This document shows, piece after piece, positions 22,730-32,210 of a stretch of DNA of 64,000 bases. The DNA comes from Streptomyces zaomyceticus (lineage in GTDB: Bacteria; Actinomycetota; Actinomycetes; Streptomycetales; Streptomycetaceae): NCBI RefSeq assembly GCF_014656215.1, contig NZ_BNBZ01000002.1:310001-374000 (forward strand), read 5' to 3'. A program made the translations under genes and the position numbers. Positions within the stretch are counted from its first letter, which is position 1; each line of letters opens with the position of its first letter. The notes beneath the pieces are model-generated. The model had not been told where the DNA came from and made no database searches. It saw only the letters and a list, made by a program, of their open reading frames with translations.

Positions 22730-23740
22730 ATGTCGTTCACGCCCCAGACCAGAAATCAGCCCGCCGTCGACGCCGGGATCGACCACATCACACTTTCCGT
22801 CGGTGACGCCCACGCCCGTGCGGCCGAGTTCGTCGACCGCTACGGCTTCGAGGTCATAGCCGCCGGCGAGACTCCGGAGTTCACCGCCGTGGCGGTGGGA
22901 CAGCGCGACGTCGTCCTCCTGCTCCTGGAGGGCCGCACCGACGACCACCCCGCCACCCTGTTCACGGCCCGGCACGGCGACGGCGTGAGCGACATCGCGC
23001 TGCGGGTGGCGGAGTCGGACCGCCCGGCGCTCGAAGCCTTCGGCGACGTGACGCACACCTTCGTGAGCCGGACCGCCGGTGAACCCTGGTCGCTGCCCGG
23101 CATCGAACCGGTGCCCACCGAGGCGACCGCGGAGACCGCGGAGCCGGCCGGGCGCCACCTGCTCCGCGTCGACCACATCGCGGTCTGCCTGGAGACCGGC
23201 GAACTGGACGGCACCGTCGAGTTCTACCGGCGGGAACTGGGCTGGCAGGTGGTGTTCGAGGAGGACATCCACGTCGGTGCCCAGGCCATGCAGTCCAAGG
23301 TGGTGCAGAGCCCGAACACGCTGGTGACGCTGACCCTGCTGCAGCCCATGAGCGGCGCCGTCCCGGGCCAGATCGACGACTTCCTGAAGAAGCACGGCGG
23401 CGGCGGTGTGCAGCACCTCGCCTTCGCGGTGCCGGGCATCGTGGAGGCGGTGGCCGACCTCGGCAGCCGCGGCGTGCGGTTCCTGGCCACTCCCGACTCC
23501 TACTACGAGGACCTCGAGGAGCGGCTCGGGTCGTCCGGCTACGCGGTGGAGGAACTGCGGAGGCACAACGTGCTCGCCGACCGGGACCACGACGGTGAGC
23601 TGTTCCAGATCTTCACCCGGTCCGAGCACCCGCGCCGTACCCACTTCATGGAGATCATCGAACGTCGCGGCGCGACCACGTTCGGCAGCAACAACATCCG
23701 CAAGCTCTACGAGGCGGTCGAACGACAGGACCAGGCGTGA
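22730..23740 (+). CDS. hmaS: 4-hydroxymandelate synthase
   Basis: 336 aa of the HPPD/HMS non-haem iron dioxygenase family. It converts 4-hydroxyphenylpyruvate to 4-hydroxymandelate, the first committed step to 4-hydroxyphenylglycine. Two vicinal-oxygen-chelate halves are visible. The Fe ligands are placed at His in VDHIAVCL (about 147), His in VQHLAFAV (about 227) and Glu in FMEIIERRGA (about 308). The C-terminal FGSNNIRKLYEAVE is typical. Sequence alone separates it weakly from primary HPPD, but the next two genes (hydroxymandelate oxidase and Hpg transaminase) settle the role. It is the first gene of the ten-gene coupled operon and overlaps the next as GTGA. Confidence 0.95.
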   Translation: MSFTPQTRNQPAVDAGIDHITLSVGDAHARAAEFVDRYGFEVIAAGETPEFTAVAVGQRDVVLLLLEGRTDDHPATLFTARHGDGVSDIALRVAESDRPALEAFGDVTHTFVSRTAGEPWSLPGIEPVPTEATAETAEPAGRHLLRVDHIAVCLETGELDGTVEFYRRELGWQVVFEEDIHVGAQAMQSKVVQSPNTLVTLTLLQPMSGAVPGQIDDFLKKHGGGGVQHLAFAVPGIVEAVADLGSRGVRFLATPDSYYEDLEERLGSSGYAVEELRRHNVLADRDHDGELFQIFTRSEHPRRTHFMEIIERRGATTFGSNNIRKLYEAVERQDQA

Positions 23741-24846
23741 CGAGCGGACCGGGCGTCCTGGCGCCGGATCCGCTCAGCCTCGCCGACGTCGAGGAGCGCG
23801 CCCGCGCCGTGCTGTCGCCCGAGGTGTACGACTTCGTGGCCGGCGGAAGCGGCGGCGAGACGACGCTGAACGCCAACCGGACCGCGTTCGACCGGTGTCA
23901 CCTCGTCCCTCGGGTCCTGTCCGGGGTGGACACCGCCGACACCACGACCACCTTGCTGGGGGTCCCCGCGTCGATGCCCGTCGCGGTGGCGCCCATGGCG
24001 TTCCACTCGATGGTGCACCCGGCCGGCGAACCGGCGGTGGCCCGCGCGGCGGCCACGGCCGGCGTGCCCTTCACGGCGTCGACCCTGGCCGGCCGACCGC
24101 TGGACGAGCTGGCCGGCGCCGACGGCGACCTGTTCCTCCAGCTGTACTGGCTGCGCGACCGGGCCCGCACCGAGTGGCTGATCGACGAGGCCGAACGCCT
24201 CGGCGCCCGCGCCCTGATCATCACCGTGGACGTTCCGTTCATGGGCCGGAGGCTGCGCGATCTGCGCAACGGGTTCGCCGTGCCGGCACACGCCGCACCG
24301 GTGAACCTGGCCGACGCGCAACGCGGTGTCGGGCAGAGCGTCGGCGGGCACGCCGCCGCGGTGATCGACCCCACCCTGTCCTGGTCCGACCTGGAACAGG
24401 TGCGCCGGCGGACGCGACTGCCCCTGGTGCTCAAGGGAGTTCTCGACCCGGCGGACGCCCGGCGCGCGGTGGACCTCGGCGCGGACGGCCTGGTGGTGTC
24501 CAACCACGGCGGCCGGCAACTGGACGGCGCCGTACCCAGCCTCCTGGCCCTGCCCGCGATCCGCGAGGAGGTCGGGGACGCCTGCGAGGTCCTGCTGGAC
24601 AGCGGTGTGCGCAGCGGCACGGACGTGCTGCGCGCGCTGGCCCTCGGCGCCTCCGGGGTGCTGCTCGGCCGGCCGGTCCTGTGGGGACTGGCCTCCGGCG
24701 GAGAGCCCGGTGTGACCGGTGCGCTGGAACTGCTGCGCACCGAACTCGAGGTGTCGATGGCCCTCGCCGGCGTGCCGGACGTGGCCGCGGCCGGGCGGCT
24801 CGGCGTGCGCTGGGCGCCCGGAACCAATGAACGGGAGGAGCCATGA
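23737..24846 (+). CDS. hmo: 4-hydroxymandelate oxidase (FMN-dependent)
   Basis: 369 aa of the FMN alpha-hydroxy acid oxidase family. It oxidises 4-hydroxymandelate to 4-hydroxybenzoylformate. Visible family motifs: PMAFHSMVHPAGE near the N-terminal third, LILKGVL-type strand (LVLKGVLDPADA) with the substrate-anchoring Lys, and SNHGGRQLDGA near residue 250 with the catalytic His and anchoring Arg. The GTG start overlaps the hmaS stop and its own stop overlaps hpgT as ATGA, so the trio is translated together. Confidence 0.94.
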   Translation: MTSGPGVLAPDPLSLADVEERARAVLSPEVYDFVAGGSGGETTLNANRTAFDRCHLVPRVLSGVDTADTTTTLLGVPASMPVAVAPMAFHSMVHPAGEPAVARAAATAGVPFTASTLAGRPLDELAGADGDLFLQLYWLRDRARTEWLIDEAERLGARALIITVDVPFMGRRLRDLRNGFAVPAHAAPVNLADAQRGVGQSVGGHAAAVIDPTLSWSDLEQVRRRTRLPLVLKGVLDPADARRAVDLGADGLVVSNHGGRQLDGAVPSLLALPAIREEVGDACEVLLDSGVRSGTDVLRALALGASGVLLGRPVLWGLASGGEPGVTGALELLRTELEVSMALAGVPDVAAAGRLGVRWAPGTNEREEP

Positions 24847-26171
24847 CCGAGGCGTCCCACGCCTCGACCGCACGGCCGGGGACGGTGCTGGACCTGGCCG
24901 AGCTGCACGGGTCGCTGTCCGATCCGGCGCTGCTCTCGATGAACCTGCTGAACGAGGTGTCCGACCAGTACCCGGACGCGATCTCCTTCGCGCCCGGACG
25001 GCCCGACCCCGGCGGCTTCGCGGTCGAGGACGTCCACCGGTACCTGCGCACCTGGACCGAACACGTCACCGACGGCACGGCCCGGGGCGCCGAGACGGCC
25101 CGCAACCGGCTCTACCAGTACGGCAGGACGAAGGGGGTGATCCAGGATCTGGTGGCCCGCAACCTCGCGACCGACGAGAACATCCATGTCGACCCCGAGT
25201 CGATCCTGGTCACCGTCGGCTGCCAGGAGGCCATGGTTCTGGTGCTGCGCGCGCTGCGCGCCGGCGAGCACGACGTGCTCCTCGCCACGTCACCGGCCTA
25301 TGTGGGCATCACCGGTGCGGCCCGCCTGGTCGACATGCCGGTGGTGCCGGTCGACAGCGGGGCCGGGGGCATCGACCTGGACGACCTGGCGGCCAAGGTG
25401 CGGGGCGCGCGCGAGGCCGGTCTGCGGCCCCGGGCGTGCTACCTGGTGCCCGACTTCGCCAATCCGACCGGGCTCAGCCTCGATGTGCCGACCCGCCGCC
25501 GGCTGCTGGATCTGGCCGCCGAGCTGGACATCCTGATCATCGAGGACAACCCGTACGGCTTCTTCGGCGACGGCGCGCCCCCGAAACCGACGCTCAAGTC
25601 ACTGGACGAGGGCCATCGGGTCGTCTACCTCGGCTCGTACGCCAAGACCGCCCTGCCCGGCGCCCGGATCGGCTACGTGGTGGCCGATCAACCGGTCGTC
25701 CGGGCGGGGGAGACCGTCGGCACCCTCGCCGACGAGCTCTCGAAGATCAAGAGCATGATCACGGTCAACACCCCGCCGATCGCCCAGGCGGTCATCGGCG
25801 GCAAGTTGCTGGAGAGCGATTTCGCACTGCGCGAGGCGAACAAGGACGCCACCGCGCGGTACGGACAGCGGCTGCGCCACCTGCTCGACGGGCTGGCGGC
25901 GCGGTTCCCCACGACGTCGCCGGTGACCTGGAACCGACCGGACGGCGGATTCTTCCTGGTCGTCACGGTGCCGTTCGTCGCCGACGACGACCTGCTCGCC
26001 TACTCGGCCAAGCGGCACAAGGTCATCTGGACGCCGATGCACCACTTCTACGCGGCGGGGGGCGGAGTGCGGCAGTTGCGACTGTCCTGCAGCTCGCTCA
26101 CGCCGGAGAAGATCGACCTCGGTCTGGACCGGTTCGCTTCGCTGGTGACCGACCTTCTGGAGAGGACCTGA
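24843..26171 (+). CDS. hpgT: 4-hydroxyphenylglycine aminotransferase
   Basis: 442 aa, fold-type I PLP aminotransferase. It converts 4-hydroxybenzoylformate to 4-hydroxyphenylglycine, with tyrosine as the known amino donor in this family, which regenerates 4-hydroxyphenylpyruvate for hmaS. Seen: DFANPTGLS with the PLP-stacking Asn, IIEDNPYG with the ring-nitrogen Asp, and YLGSYAKTALPGARIGY with the Schiff-base Lys near residue 269. It is coupled to hmo by a 4-bp overlap and is followed 6 bp later by the NeuB-like gene. Unlike glycopeptide clusters there is no dpgA-D set, so dihydroxyphenylglycine is not made here. Confidence 0.95.
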   Translation: MTEASHASTARPGTVLDLAELHGSLSDPALLSMNLLNEVSDQYPDAISFAPGRPDPGGFAVEDVHRYLRTWTEHVTDGTARGAETARNRLYQYGRTKGVIQDLVARNLATDENIHVDPESILVTVGCQEAMVLVLRALRAGEHDVLLATSPAYVGITGAARLVDMPVVPVDSGAGGIDLDDLAAKVRGAREAGLRPRACYLVPDFANPTGLSLDVPTRRRLLDLAAELDILIIEDNPYGFFGDGAPPKPTLKSLDEGHRVVYLGSYAKTALPGARIGYVVADQPVVRAGETVGTLADELSKIKSMITVNTPPIAQAVIGGKLLESDFALREANKDATARYGQRLRHLLDGLAARFPTTSPVTWNRPDGGFFLVVTVPFVADDDLLAYSAKRHKVIWTPMHHFYAAGGGVRQLRLSCSSLTPEKIDLGLDRFASLVTDLLERT

Positions 26172-26176
26172 CAACC

Positions 26177-27244
26177 ATGAGAGCTCTGACCGTAAACGAG
26201 CGGATCGTCTCGGACGACACCGACGCCTATGTGATCGCGGAGATCGGCCACAACCACGAGGGTGACCTGGGCAAGGCGGAGGAGCTGGTACGCCAGGCCG
26301 CCGCGGCCGGAGCCAGCGCGGTCAAACTGCAGAAGCGGAACAACCGCTCGCTGTACACCAAGGCGATGTACGACTCCCCCTACACCGGGCGCAACAGCTA
26401 CGGCCCGACGTACGGAGCGCACCGCGAGTTCCTCGAGTTCGGGACGCACGAGTACACCCATCTCCAGCAGCTGTCCGCCGAACTGGGCGTGGACTTCATC
26501 GCCACCGCCTTCGACTTCGCCAGCGTGGACTTCCTCGCCGAGCTCGGCGTGCCGGCGATCAAGATAGCCTCCGGCGACATCAGGAACACACCGCTCCTCG
26601 CCTACGCGGCGAAGGTCGGCAAGCCCCTGATCGTGAGCACCGGCGGCGCCGACATGGAGTCGGTGCGGCGCGCCTGCGGCACCGTCCTGCCGATCAACCC
26701 GGACCTCGCGCTGCTGCAGTGCACGGCGACGTACCCGACCGAGCCGGAGGAGTTGAACCTGGCGGTGCTGGGCACCTACCGGGCCGAGTTCCCGGACACG
26801 GTCATCGGCTACTCCGGGCACGACATCGGCCCGTGGGCCGCCTGGACCGCGTACGCTCTCGGCGCCCGGGTGGTGGAGAAGCACGTCACCCTCGACCGCA
26901 CCCGGCCCGGCAGCGACCACAAGTTCTCGCTGGAGCAGGCGGACATCGCCGAACTGGTCGACGGACTGCGCCGGGTACGGCGCTCGCTGGGCAGCGACGA
27001 GAAGCGGGTCCTGCCGGCGGAACGGCCCGCGATGAACAAGATGGGCAAGAAGCTGGTCACCCAGGGGGACCTGCCGGCGGGGCACCGCCTCACCCTGGAG
27101 GACGTGGCGATCAAGTCCCCGGGCGACGGGCTCACTCCCGACCGCCTCGCCGACGTCGTGGGCCGCCGCCTCTCCCGGCCGCTGGCCGCCGACGCCGACA
27201 TCACCCTGGACGACCTGGTGGACGGCGATGCCGGCCGCGATTGA
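26177..27244 (+). CDS. NeuB-family PEP-condensing synthase with C-terminal SAF domain
   Basis: 355 aa. The TIM barrel carries the family signatures AEIGHNHEGD, AVKLQKR, ATAFDFASVDFL, KIASGD, CTATYPTEPEELN, IGYSGHDIG (usually GYSDH), VEKHVTLDR and SDHKFSLE. The C-terminal SAF (antifreeze-like) domain begins near residue 285 with SPGDGLTP and ends with ADITLDDL. Family members condense phosphoenolpyruvate with an aldose (ManNAc, its phosphate or relatives) to give a 2-keto-3-deoxy acid. No CMP-sugar synthetase or glycosyltransferase accompanies it, so the product is probably not a nucleotide sugar. It lies inside the Hpg operon, so it probably makes a second precursor. The real acceptor aldehyde is unknown. 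Confidence 0.9.
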   Translation: MRALTVNERIVSDDTDAYVIAEIGHNHEGDLGKAEELVRQAAAAGASAVKLQKRNNRSLYTKAMYDSPYTGRNSYGPTYGAHREFLEFGTHEYTHLQQLSAELGVDFIATAFDFASVDFLAELGVPAIKIASGDIRNTPLLAYAAKVGKPLIVSTGGADMESVRRACGTVLPINPDLALLQCTATYPTEPEELNLAVLGTYRAEFPDTVIGYSGHDIGPWAAWTAYALGARVVEKHVTLDRTRPGSDHKFSLEQADIAELVDGLRRVRRSLGSDEKRVLPAERPAMNKMGKKLVTQGDLPAGHRLTLEDVAIKSPGDGLTPDRLADVVGRRLSRPLAADADITLDDLVDGDAGRD

Positions 27245-28037
27245 TCTGACCGGATCGGTCGCCGTCGTCACCGGCGTCTGCGGACGGCTCGGGGCGGTGT
27301 GGGTGGAAGCCCTGCTGGGCGCCGGCGCCGATGTGGTGGGCCTGGACGTACGGGACACCGTCGGGCCGGAGCTCCGGGCGGTGCTGGACGGGCACGACCC
27401 CAAGCGGTTCCTGCCGCTGGTCGCGGACATCACCGACACCGACAGCCTGCGCCGCGCGCTCGACGACTGCCTCGAACGGGCCGGAGAGCCGACCGTACTC
27501 GTCAACAACGCCGGCATCGACAGTCCACCGTCGGCCGACGGCGCCGGCTGGCGCTTCGAGGACATCCCGGACGAGGTGTCCGGCGGCGTCCTCGCGGTCA
27601 ACGCCCAGGGGACGCTGCGGATGTGCCAGGTGTTCGGGTCGAGGATGGTCCACAACGGCGGCGGATCCATCGTCAACATCGGCTCGATGTACGGCGGCCT
27701 CGCACCCGACCCCCGGATGTACGAGCACCTGCCGATGGAACCGCCGTTCCTGAAACCGCCCGCGTACGGCATGTCCAAGGCCGGCGTCGCCTCCCTCACC
27801 CGGTACCTCGCGGCACTGTGGGGTCCGTCCGGGGTGCGGGTCAACACCTTGTCGCCGGGCGGCGTACTGGGCGCGCAGGACCCGGTCTTCCGGGCGAAGT
27901 TCGACGCCCGCGTCCCCCTGCGGCGGATGGCCCGCACCGAGGATCTGACCGGCCCGCTGCTGTTCCTCGCGTCCGACCTGAGCCGCTATGTCACCGGGAC
28001 CGAACTCGCCGTGGACGGCGGGTTCGGCTGTTGGTGA
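27228..28037 (+). CDS. Short-chain dehydrogenase/reductase
   Basis: 269 aa of the classical SDR family. It shows a cofactor loop TGVCGRLG, NNAGID, a catalytic Ser in IVNIGSMYGG, YGMSKAG with Tyr and Lys, and a C-terminal GTELAVDGGFG. It starts 17 bp inside the NeuB-like gene, a deep overlap implying coupled translation and matched dosage. It probably oxidises or reduces a hydroxyl/keto group on the product or substrate of the NeuB/transketolase steps; NAD or NADP cannot be decided from the sequence. Confidence 0.9.
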   Translation: MPAAIDLTGSVAVVTGVCGRLGAVWVEALLGAGADVVGLDVRDTVGPELRAVLDGHDPKRFLPLVADITDTDSLRRALDDCLERAGEPTVLVNNAGIDSPPSADGAGWRFEDIPDEVSGGVLAVNAQGTLRMCQVFGSRMVHNGGGSIVNIGSMYGGLAPDPRMYEHLPMEPPFLKPPAYGMSKAGVASLTRYLAALWGPSGVRVNTLSPGGVLGAQDPVFRAKFDARVPLRRMARTEDLTGPLLFLASDLSRYVTGTELAVDGGFGCW

Positions 28038-28063
28038 CACCGACCCCTCCACGAGGAGAAGCC

Positions 28064-30025
28064 ATGGACAGGTCCCTGGCCTGGATACCGCGCGCGGAAT
28101 TCGCGCGCGTCCTGGACGAAGTCGTCGATCCGCACGAAAGAGCCCTCGCCTTCGGGGCGATGACCCGGATCAACACCCTCTACATGATCGCGCGTGCCGG
28201 CTCGGGACACATCGGTTCCAGCTTCAGCGCCGCCGACGTGGTCGGCTGGCTGCTGCTGGAGGAGCTCGACCGGCCGTTCGAACCCGACGGAGACGTGTAC
28301 TTCTCCTCGAAGGGACACGACGCGCCCGGACTGTACGCCGCGATGATCGCGCTCGGGCACCTCGACGAGGACCTGCTGCACCGGCTGCGGCGGATCGACG
28401 GACTGCCCGGACACCCCGACGTCGGCACCCCCGGAATGCCCTTCAACACCGGTTCCCTGGGCATGGGCATCTCCAAGGCGAAGGGCCTGATCCTCGCCCA
28501 TCGCCTGGCCGGCCGGACCTCCCGGGTCGTGGTGATGACCGGGGACGGCGAACTGCAGGAGGGCCAGAACTGGGAGGCACTGCCCAGCGCCGCGCGCTAC
28601 GGCATGGGCGAGCTCACCGTCGTGGTCGACCACAACGGCCTCCAGTCCGACACCTTCGTCACCGACGTCAGCGACCTCGGTGACCTGGCGGGCAAGTTCA
28701 CCGCGGCCGGCTGGGGCGTGCTGCGGTGCGACGGGCACACCCCCAAGCAGCTGGAGCAGGCCTTCGCCCTCCGCGCCGCGGAGCACCCGGACCGGCCCGT
28801 GGTGATCATCGCGGACACGGTGAAGGGCGGCGGCTGCCCCACGTTCGCCGCCACCTCGATGGCACCCGGCGAATGGCGCTACCGCCACCACAGCGGCGCC
28901 CCGAGCCCGCAGGACCACGACTCCGCCCACCGGGAGCTGCTCGACACCGCCGACGAGATACTCCGCGGGCGCGGCCTGCGGCCGCTCCGGCCGGTCGTGA
29001 GCACCGTGGACCTGCCGGTGAAACCGTCCGGGGTACGGCTGCCCGAGCTGTACGGCCGGCTGCTCACCGAGGCGGCGCACGAGGACCCGAGGATCGTCGC
29101 GCTCGACGGCGACCTGGTGCTGGACACGGGCCTGATCCCGTTCCGCGAGGCCCACCCGGACCGGTTCGTCGAGTGCGGCATCGCCGAGCAGGACATGGTC
29201 TCGACGGCGGGCGGACTGGCCGCGGGCGGTCTGCGGCCGTTCGTGCACTCCTTCTCCTGCTTCCTGCACGCGCGGCCCAACGAGCACATCTACAACAACG
29301 CCACCGAAGGGCGGCCGGTGGTCTACGTCGGCTCGCTCGCCGGGCTGCTGCCCGCCGGCCCCGGTCACTCGCACCAGGCGGTCCGCGACGTGTCGGCGCT
29401 GAGCGCCGTCCCCGGTCTGACCGTCCTGGAACCGTCCCACCCCGCCCAGCTCGCCGCCGCCCTGAGCCACTGCCGATCCACCTCGGACAGCGTCTATCTG
29501 AGGCTCTCCAGCCAACCGGTCCCCGAGGAACTCGCCGCGCTGCCGCCGGCCCCCCTGGTGGTCGGCCGGGGACAGGTACTGCGTACCGGCGGCCGGGCGG
29601 TCGCGTTCGGCGCCGGCCCGGTGGTCCTCGCGCAACTGCTGGGCGCCGCCGACCTGCTCGCCGCACAGGACATCGAGCTGACCGTGGTCGACCTGCCCTG
29701 GCACAACCGGATCGACCCGGCCTGGCTGGGCGAGCTGCTGACCGGCATCGGGCACGTCTTCGTGGTCGAGCACCAGTACGGCAGCGGGGGGCAGGCCGAC
29801 CTGATCGCCCGCCACCTGCTGGAGACGGGCGCCGGGGACGGGATCGCCTTCCGCGGCATCGGCCTCACCGAGGTGCCGCGCTGCGGCACCGACGCGGAGG
29901 TGCTCGCCGCACACGGCATGGACGCGGCGCACCTGGCCCGCCAGATCGGCGCGGACGTCCTGGGCCGCACCCTCACCACCCAACCGACGGGAGAAGCATC
30001 GTGGAAACTGTCCGCAACGAACTGA
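28064..30025 (+). CDS. Transketolase (fused N- and C-terminal halves)
   Basis: 653 aa. The N-terminal half has GHIGSSFSAADV, the thiamine-diphosphate motif GDGELQEGQNWEA and a His-rich active-site region. The C-terminal half has FVECGIAEQDMVSTAGGLA with the catalytic Glu, and GHSHQAVRDVSAL. It is close in plan to the paired tkN/tkC subunits found in surface-sugar and antibiotic clusters, but here fused. It would move a ketol (C2) unit between aldoses or alpha-keto acids. ATG 28064 has GAGGAGAA upstream. A housekeeping pentose-phosphate role is unlikely in this context; it more probably supplies an aldehyde or ketose to the NeuB-like enzyme. Confidence 0.92.
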   Translation: MDRSLAWIPRAEFARVLDEVVDPHERALAFGAMTRINTLYMIARAGSGHIGSSFSAADVVGWLLLEELDRPFEPDGDVYFSSKGHDAPGLYAAMIALGHLDEDLLHRLRRIDGLPGHPDVGTPGMPFNTGSLGMGISKAKGLILAHRLAGRTSRVVVMTGDGELQEGQNWEALPSAARYGMGELTVVVDHNGLQSDTFVTDVSDLGDLAGKFTAAGWGVLRCDGHTPKQLEQAFALRAAEHPDRPVVIIADTVKGGGCPTFAATSMAPGEWRYRHHSGAPSPQDHDSAHRELLDTADEILRGRGLRPLRPVVSTVDLPVKPSGVRLPELYGRLLTEAAHEDPRIVALDGDLVLDTGLIPFREAHPDRFVECGIAEQDMVSTAGGLAAGGLRPFVHSFSCFLHARPNEHIYNNATEGRPVVYVGSLAGLLPAGPGHSHQAVRDVSALSAVPGLTVLEPSHPAQLAAALSHCRSTSDSVYLRLSSQPVPEELAALPPAPLVVGRGQVLRTGGRAVAFGAGPVVLAQLLGAADLLAAQDIELTVVDLPWHNRIDPAWLGELLTGIGHVFVVEHQYGSGGQADLIARHLLETGAGDGIAFRGIGLTEVPRCGTDAEVLAAHGMDAAHLARQIGADVLGRTLTTQPTGEASWKLSATN

Positions 30026-30675
30026 ACCGCCCGCCCCTGGAGACCGTCGAGGGCTTCCGCGCGGTCCTCGCCGAGTACAGCCCGAGCTGCCTGGTCACCG
30101 ACGCGCGGCGACGGGTCGGCGCGATCGGCGGGCTGCTGCCGGTGAAGCACCACCACAAGATCGCCGGACCGGCCCTCACCGTCAACCTCTCGATCGACGA
30201 CCTGGTCGACTGCATGCCGGTGCTGGCCCAGGCGCAGCCGGGCGACGTGATCGTGGTCGCCTGCCACGGCACCACCCGCACCGCGATGTGGGGCGGCCTG
30301 ATGTCCACCCTCTCGCGGCAGATCGGTGTGGCCGCCGGCATCGTCGACGGAGCCATCCGCGATGTCGACGAGATCCGCGACCTCGACTTCCCGGTCTGGT
30401 ACCGCAGCACCGTCCCGAGGCCCTCGCCGACCGCCGTGCACGACCGCACCGAGCCGGTCCAGGTGAACGTGCCGGTGATCATCGACGGCCAGGTGATCAA
30501 CCCGGGGGACATCGTGGTCGCCGACGAGAACGGCATCGCGGTCGTACCGCAGGACGAGGCCGAGACCGTACTCGCCCACACGAAGATGAACATCAGCAGG
30601 GAACGGGTGATCCGCGAGAAGATCAGCTCCGGCCTCTCGGTCCCCGAACTGATCGCCGAGTTCGGACACCTGTGA
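30001..30675 (+). CDS. RraA-family aldolase/decarboxylase
   Basis: 224 aa of the RraA/HMG-aldolase fold, often mis-labelled dimethylmenaquinone methyltransferase. The catalytic signature IVDGAIRDVDE (Arg and Asp for pyruvyl and metal binding) is intact near residue 120, with VACHGTTRTAMWGG before it. This argues for a real retro-aldolase or oxaloacetate-type decarboxylase rather than the RNase-E inhibitor RraA. GTG 30001 follows GGGAGAAG and starts 25 bp inside the transketolase gene. With NeuB and transketolase it suggests carbon-chain cutting or joining on 2-keto acids. The substrate is unknown. Confidence 0.85.
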   Translation: METVRNELNRPPLETVEGFRAVLAEYSPSCLVTDARRRVGAIGGLLPVKHHHKIAGPALTVNLSIDDLVDCMPVLAQAQPGDVIVVACHGTTRTAMWGGLMSTLSRQIGVAAGIVDGAIRDVDEIRDLDFPVWYRSTVPRPSPTAVHDRTEPVQVNVPVIIDGQVINPGDIVVADENGIAVVPQDEAETVLAHTKMNISRERVIREKISSGLSVPELIAEFGHL

Positions 30676-31565
30676 TGCGCGTCTACCTCACCGGCGCGGA
30701 CGGGATGCTGGGCACCGCACTGCGCCAGGAGCTCGCGACGCGGCCGGAGACCGCCGACTGGCCCGTCCTCGGAGTGTCCCTCGCCGACTTCGACATCGGC
30801 GACGAGACCGCCGTCCGGGACTCGATCGACGCCTTCCGGCCCGACGTCGTGGTGCACACCGCCGCGAACGCGGTGGTGGACTCCTGCGAACGCGACCCGG
30901 CGCCGGCCCTGCGCGTCAACGTGGGCGGCACCCATCACGTCGCGGAAGCCTGCCGACGCCACGGCAGCCGGCTGATCTACATCTCCAGCGACTACGTCTT
31001 CGACGGCCGGGCACCCGGGCCGGCCGGGTACAACGAGAGCGACCTACCCGCCCCGGTCAGCGTGTACGGCCTGAGCAAACTGGGCGGCGAGCGGATCGTC
31101 GAGGCCGTGCCCGACCACCTCGTGGTCCGCACGTCCTGGCTGTACGGCGGAACCGACCCGCGTCTGGACCAGGTGCTCGCCGCCGCTCAGGAGTTCCTCG
31201 ACGGCGGCAGGCCGCGACTGATCGACGACCAGTTCAGCAGCCCGACCTACCTCCCCGACCTGGCGTCCGCGCTGGTACGGCTGCTGCCCGGCGCACTGGC
31301 CGTCCGCGGCCTGCTGCACATCGCCAACCGGGGCCGGGCGAGCTGGTACCAGGTGGGCATGGCCCTCGCCGAGCGCCTCGGCACCGCCCACCCGGTGCCG
31401 ATGTCCATGGCCGAAGCCGGTTTCGTCGGCGGCAGACCACGCGACTCCCGCCTGGACAGCACCCGCGCGGCCGCCTTCGTCCACGCCATGCCCCACTGGA
31501 CCGACGCCCTCGCCCGGTACTGCGCCCTGCTCACCGCGGGGGACCGAGGGCCGGTGAACCACTGA
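30675..31565 (+). CDS. RmlD-like reductase (dTDP-4-dehydrorhamnose reductase family SDR)
   Basis: 296 aa, extended SDR. It has the N-terminal nucleotide loop TGADGMLG, HTAANAVVDSCE, YISSDYVFDG and the catalytic YGLSKLGGE. The C-terminal part ends with the family's sugar-binding region (SWYQVG, then RPRDSRLD). Its start shares one base with the previous stop (TGATG). No rmlA/B/C partners occur in the window, so it is probably not making dTDP-rhamnose; it may reduce a keto group on the polyhydroxylated product of this subcluster. Confidence 0.87.
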   Translation: MRVYLTGADGMLGTALRQELATRPETADWPVLGVSLADFDIGDETAVRDSIDAFRPDVVVHTAANAVVDSCERDPAPALRVNVGGTHHVAEACRRHGSRLIYISSDYVFDGRAPGPAGYNESDLPAPVSVYGLSKLGGERIVEAVPDHLVVRTSWLYGGTDPRLDQVLAAAQEFLDGGRPRLIDDQFSSPTYLPDLASALVRLLPGALAVRGLLHIANRGRASWYQVGMALAERLGTAHPVPMSMAEAGFVGGRPRDSRLDSTRAAAFVHAMPHWTDALARYCALLTAGDRGPVNH

Positions 31566-32209
31566 TGCCCGAGCCGTTCCTGCTGCTGGACTTCGACGGT
31601 GTCGTGTGCGACACCGAACGGGCCGCGCTGCTGGCCTGGCAGGACCTCTACGACCGGCTCGAAGTGCCCCTCACCCCCGGGACACGGGCCGGGATGCTGG
31701 GCAACTCGGCCGGAGCCAGGGTCGCACTGGACGACCTGGCCACCCGGCTGGGCCGGCCGGTCGGGGACCACGAGTGGGCCTGGCAGCGACAGCGCAGGGC
31801 CGCCCGGTGCGCCACCGCACCGGCCCGGCCCGGCGTCGAACGGCTGCTGCGCACCGCCGAGGCGTCCGCGATCGTGTCCAGCAGCCCGGCCGCCTGGGTG
31901 GAGGAGCACCTGCGGCGGCTCGGGCTGCGCCGGCACTTCGCCTTCCTGGTGACCGGCGACGACACCGACCGGCACAAACCCGAACCGGACCTCTACCTGC
32001 TCGCGCTGGAACGCGCCGGGGTGGAGGCCGACGGCGCGCTGGCCGTCGAGGACTCCCCGAGAGGGGTCCGCGCAGCCCGCGCCGCCGGTCTCCGCTGCGT
32101 GGCCGTGCCCTGGGAGCCGGCCGGGGCGGCCGAGCTGGCCGGGGCCGACGCGGTACTGCCCAGTCTCGACGAGCTGGACCTGCGGCACTATCGGCGTAGC
32201 GAGGTGTGA
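31565..32209 (+). CDS. HAD-superfamily phosphatase (beta-phosphoglucomutase/phosphoglycolate phosphatase-like)
   Basis: 214 aa of HAD subfamily I. Motif I is LDFDGVVCDTE (both Asp present), motif II Ser in SSSPAAWVEEHL, motif III Lys in DRHKPEPD, and motif IV VEDSPRG. A helical cap lies between motifs I and II. The one-base overlap with the RmlD-like gene and 1-bp gap to the aminotransferase place it firmly in the operon. NeuB-type and transketolase products are often phosphorylated, so a dephosphorylation step is expected here. Confidence 0.9.
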   Translation: MPEPFLLLDFDGVVCDTERAALLAWQDLYDRLEVPLTPGTRAGMLGNSAGARVALDDLATRLGRPVGDHEWAWQRQRRAARCATAPARPGVERLLRTAEASAIVSSSPAAWVEEHLRRLGLRRHFAFLVTGDDTDRHKPEPDLYLLALERAGVEADGALAVEDSPRGVRAARAAGLRCVAVPWEPAGAAELAGADAVLPSLDELDLRHYRRSEV

Positions 32210-32210
32210 C

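Noticed and set aside
22730..23740. Primary-metabolism 4-hydroxyphenylpyruvate dioxygenase
   Set aside because: Coupling to hmo and hpgT makes 4-hydroxymandelate synthase the better call.
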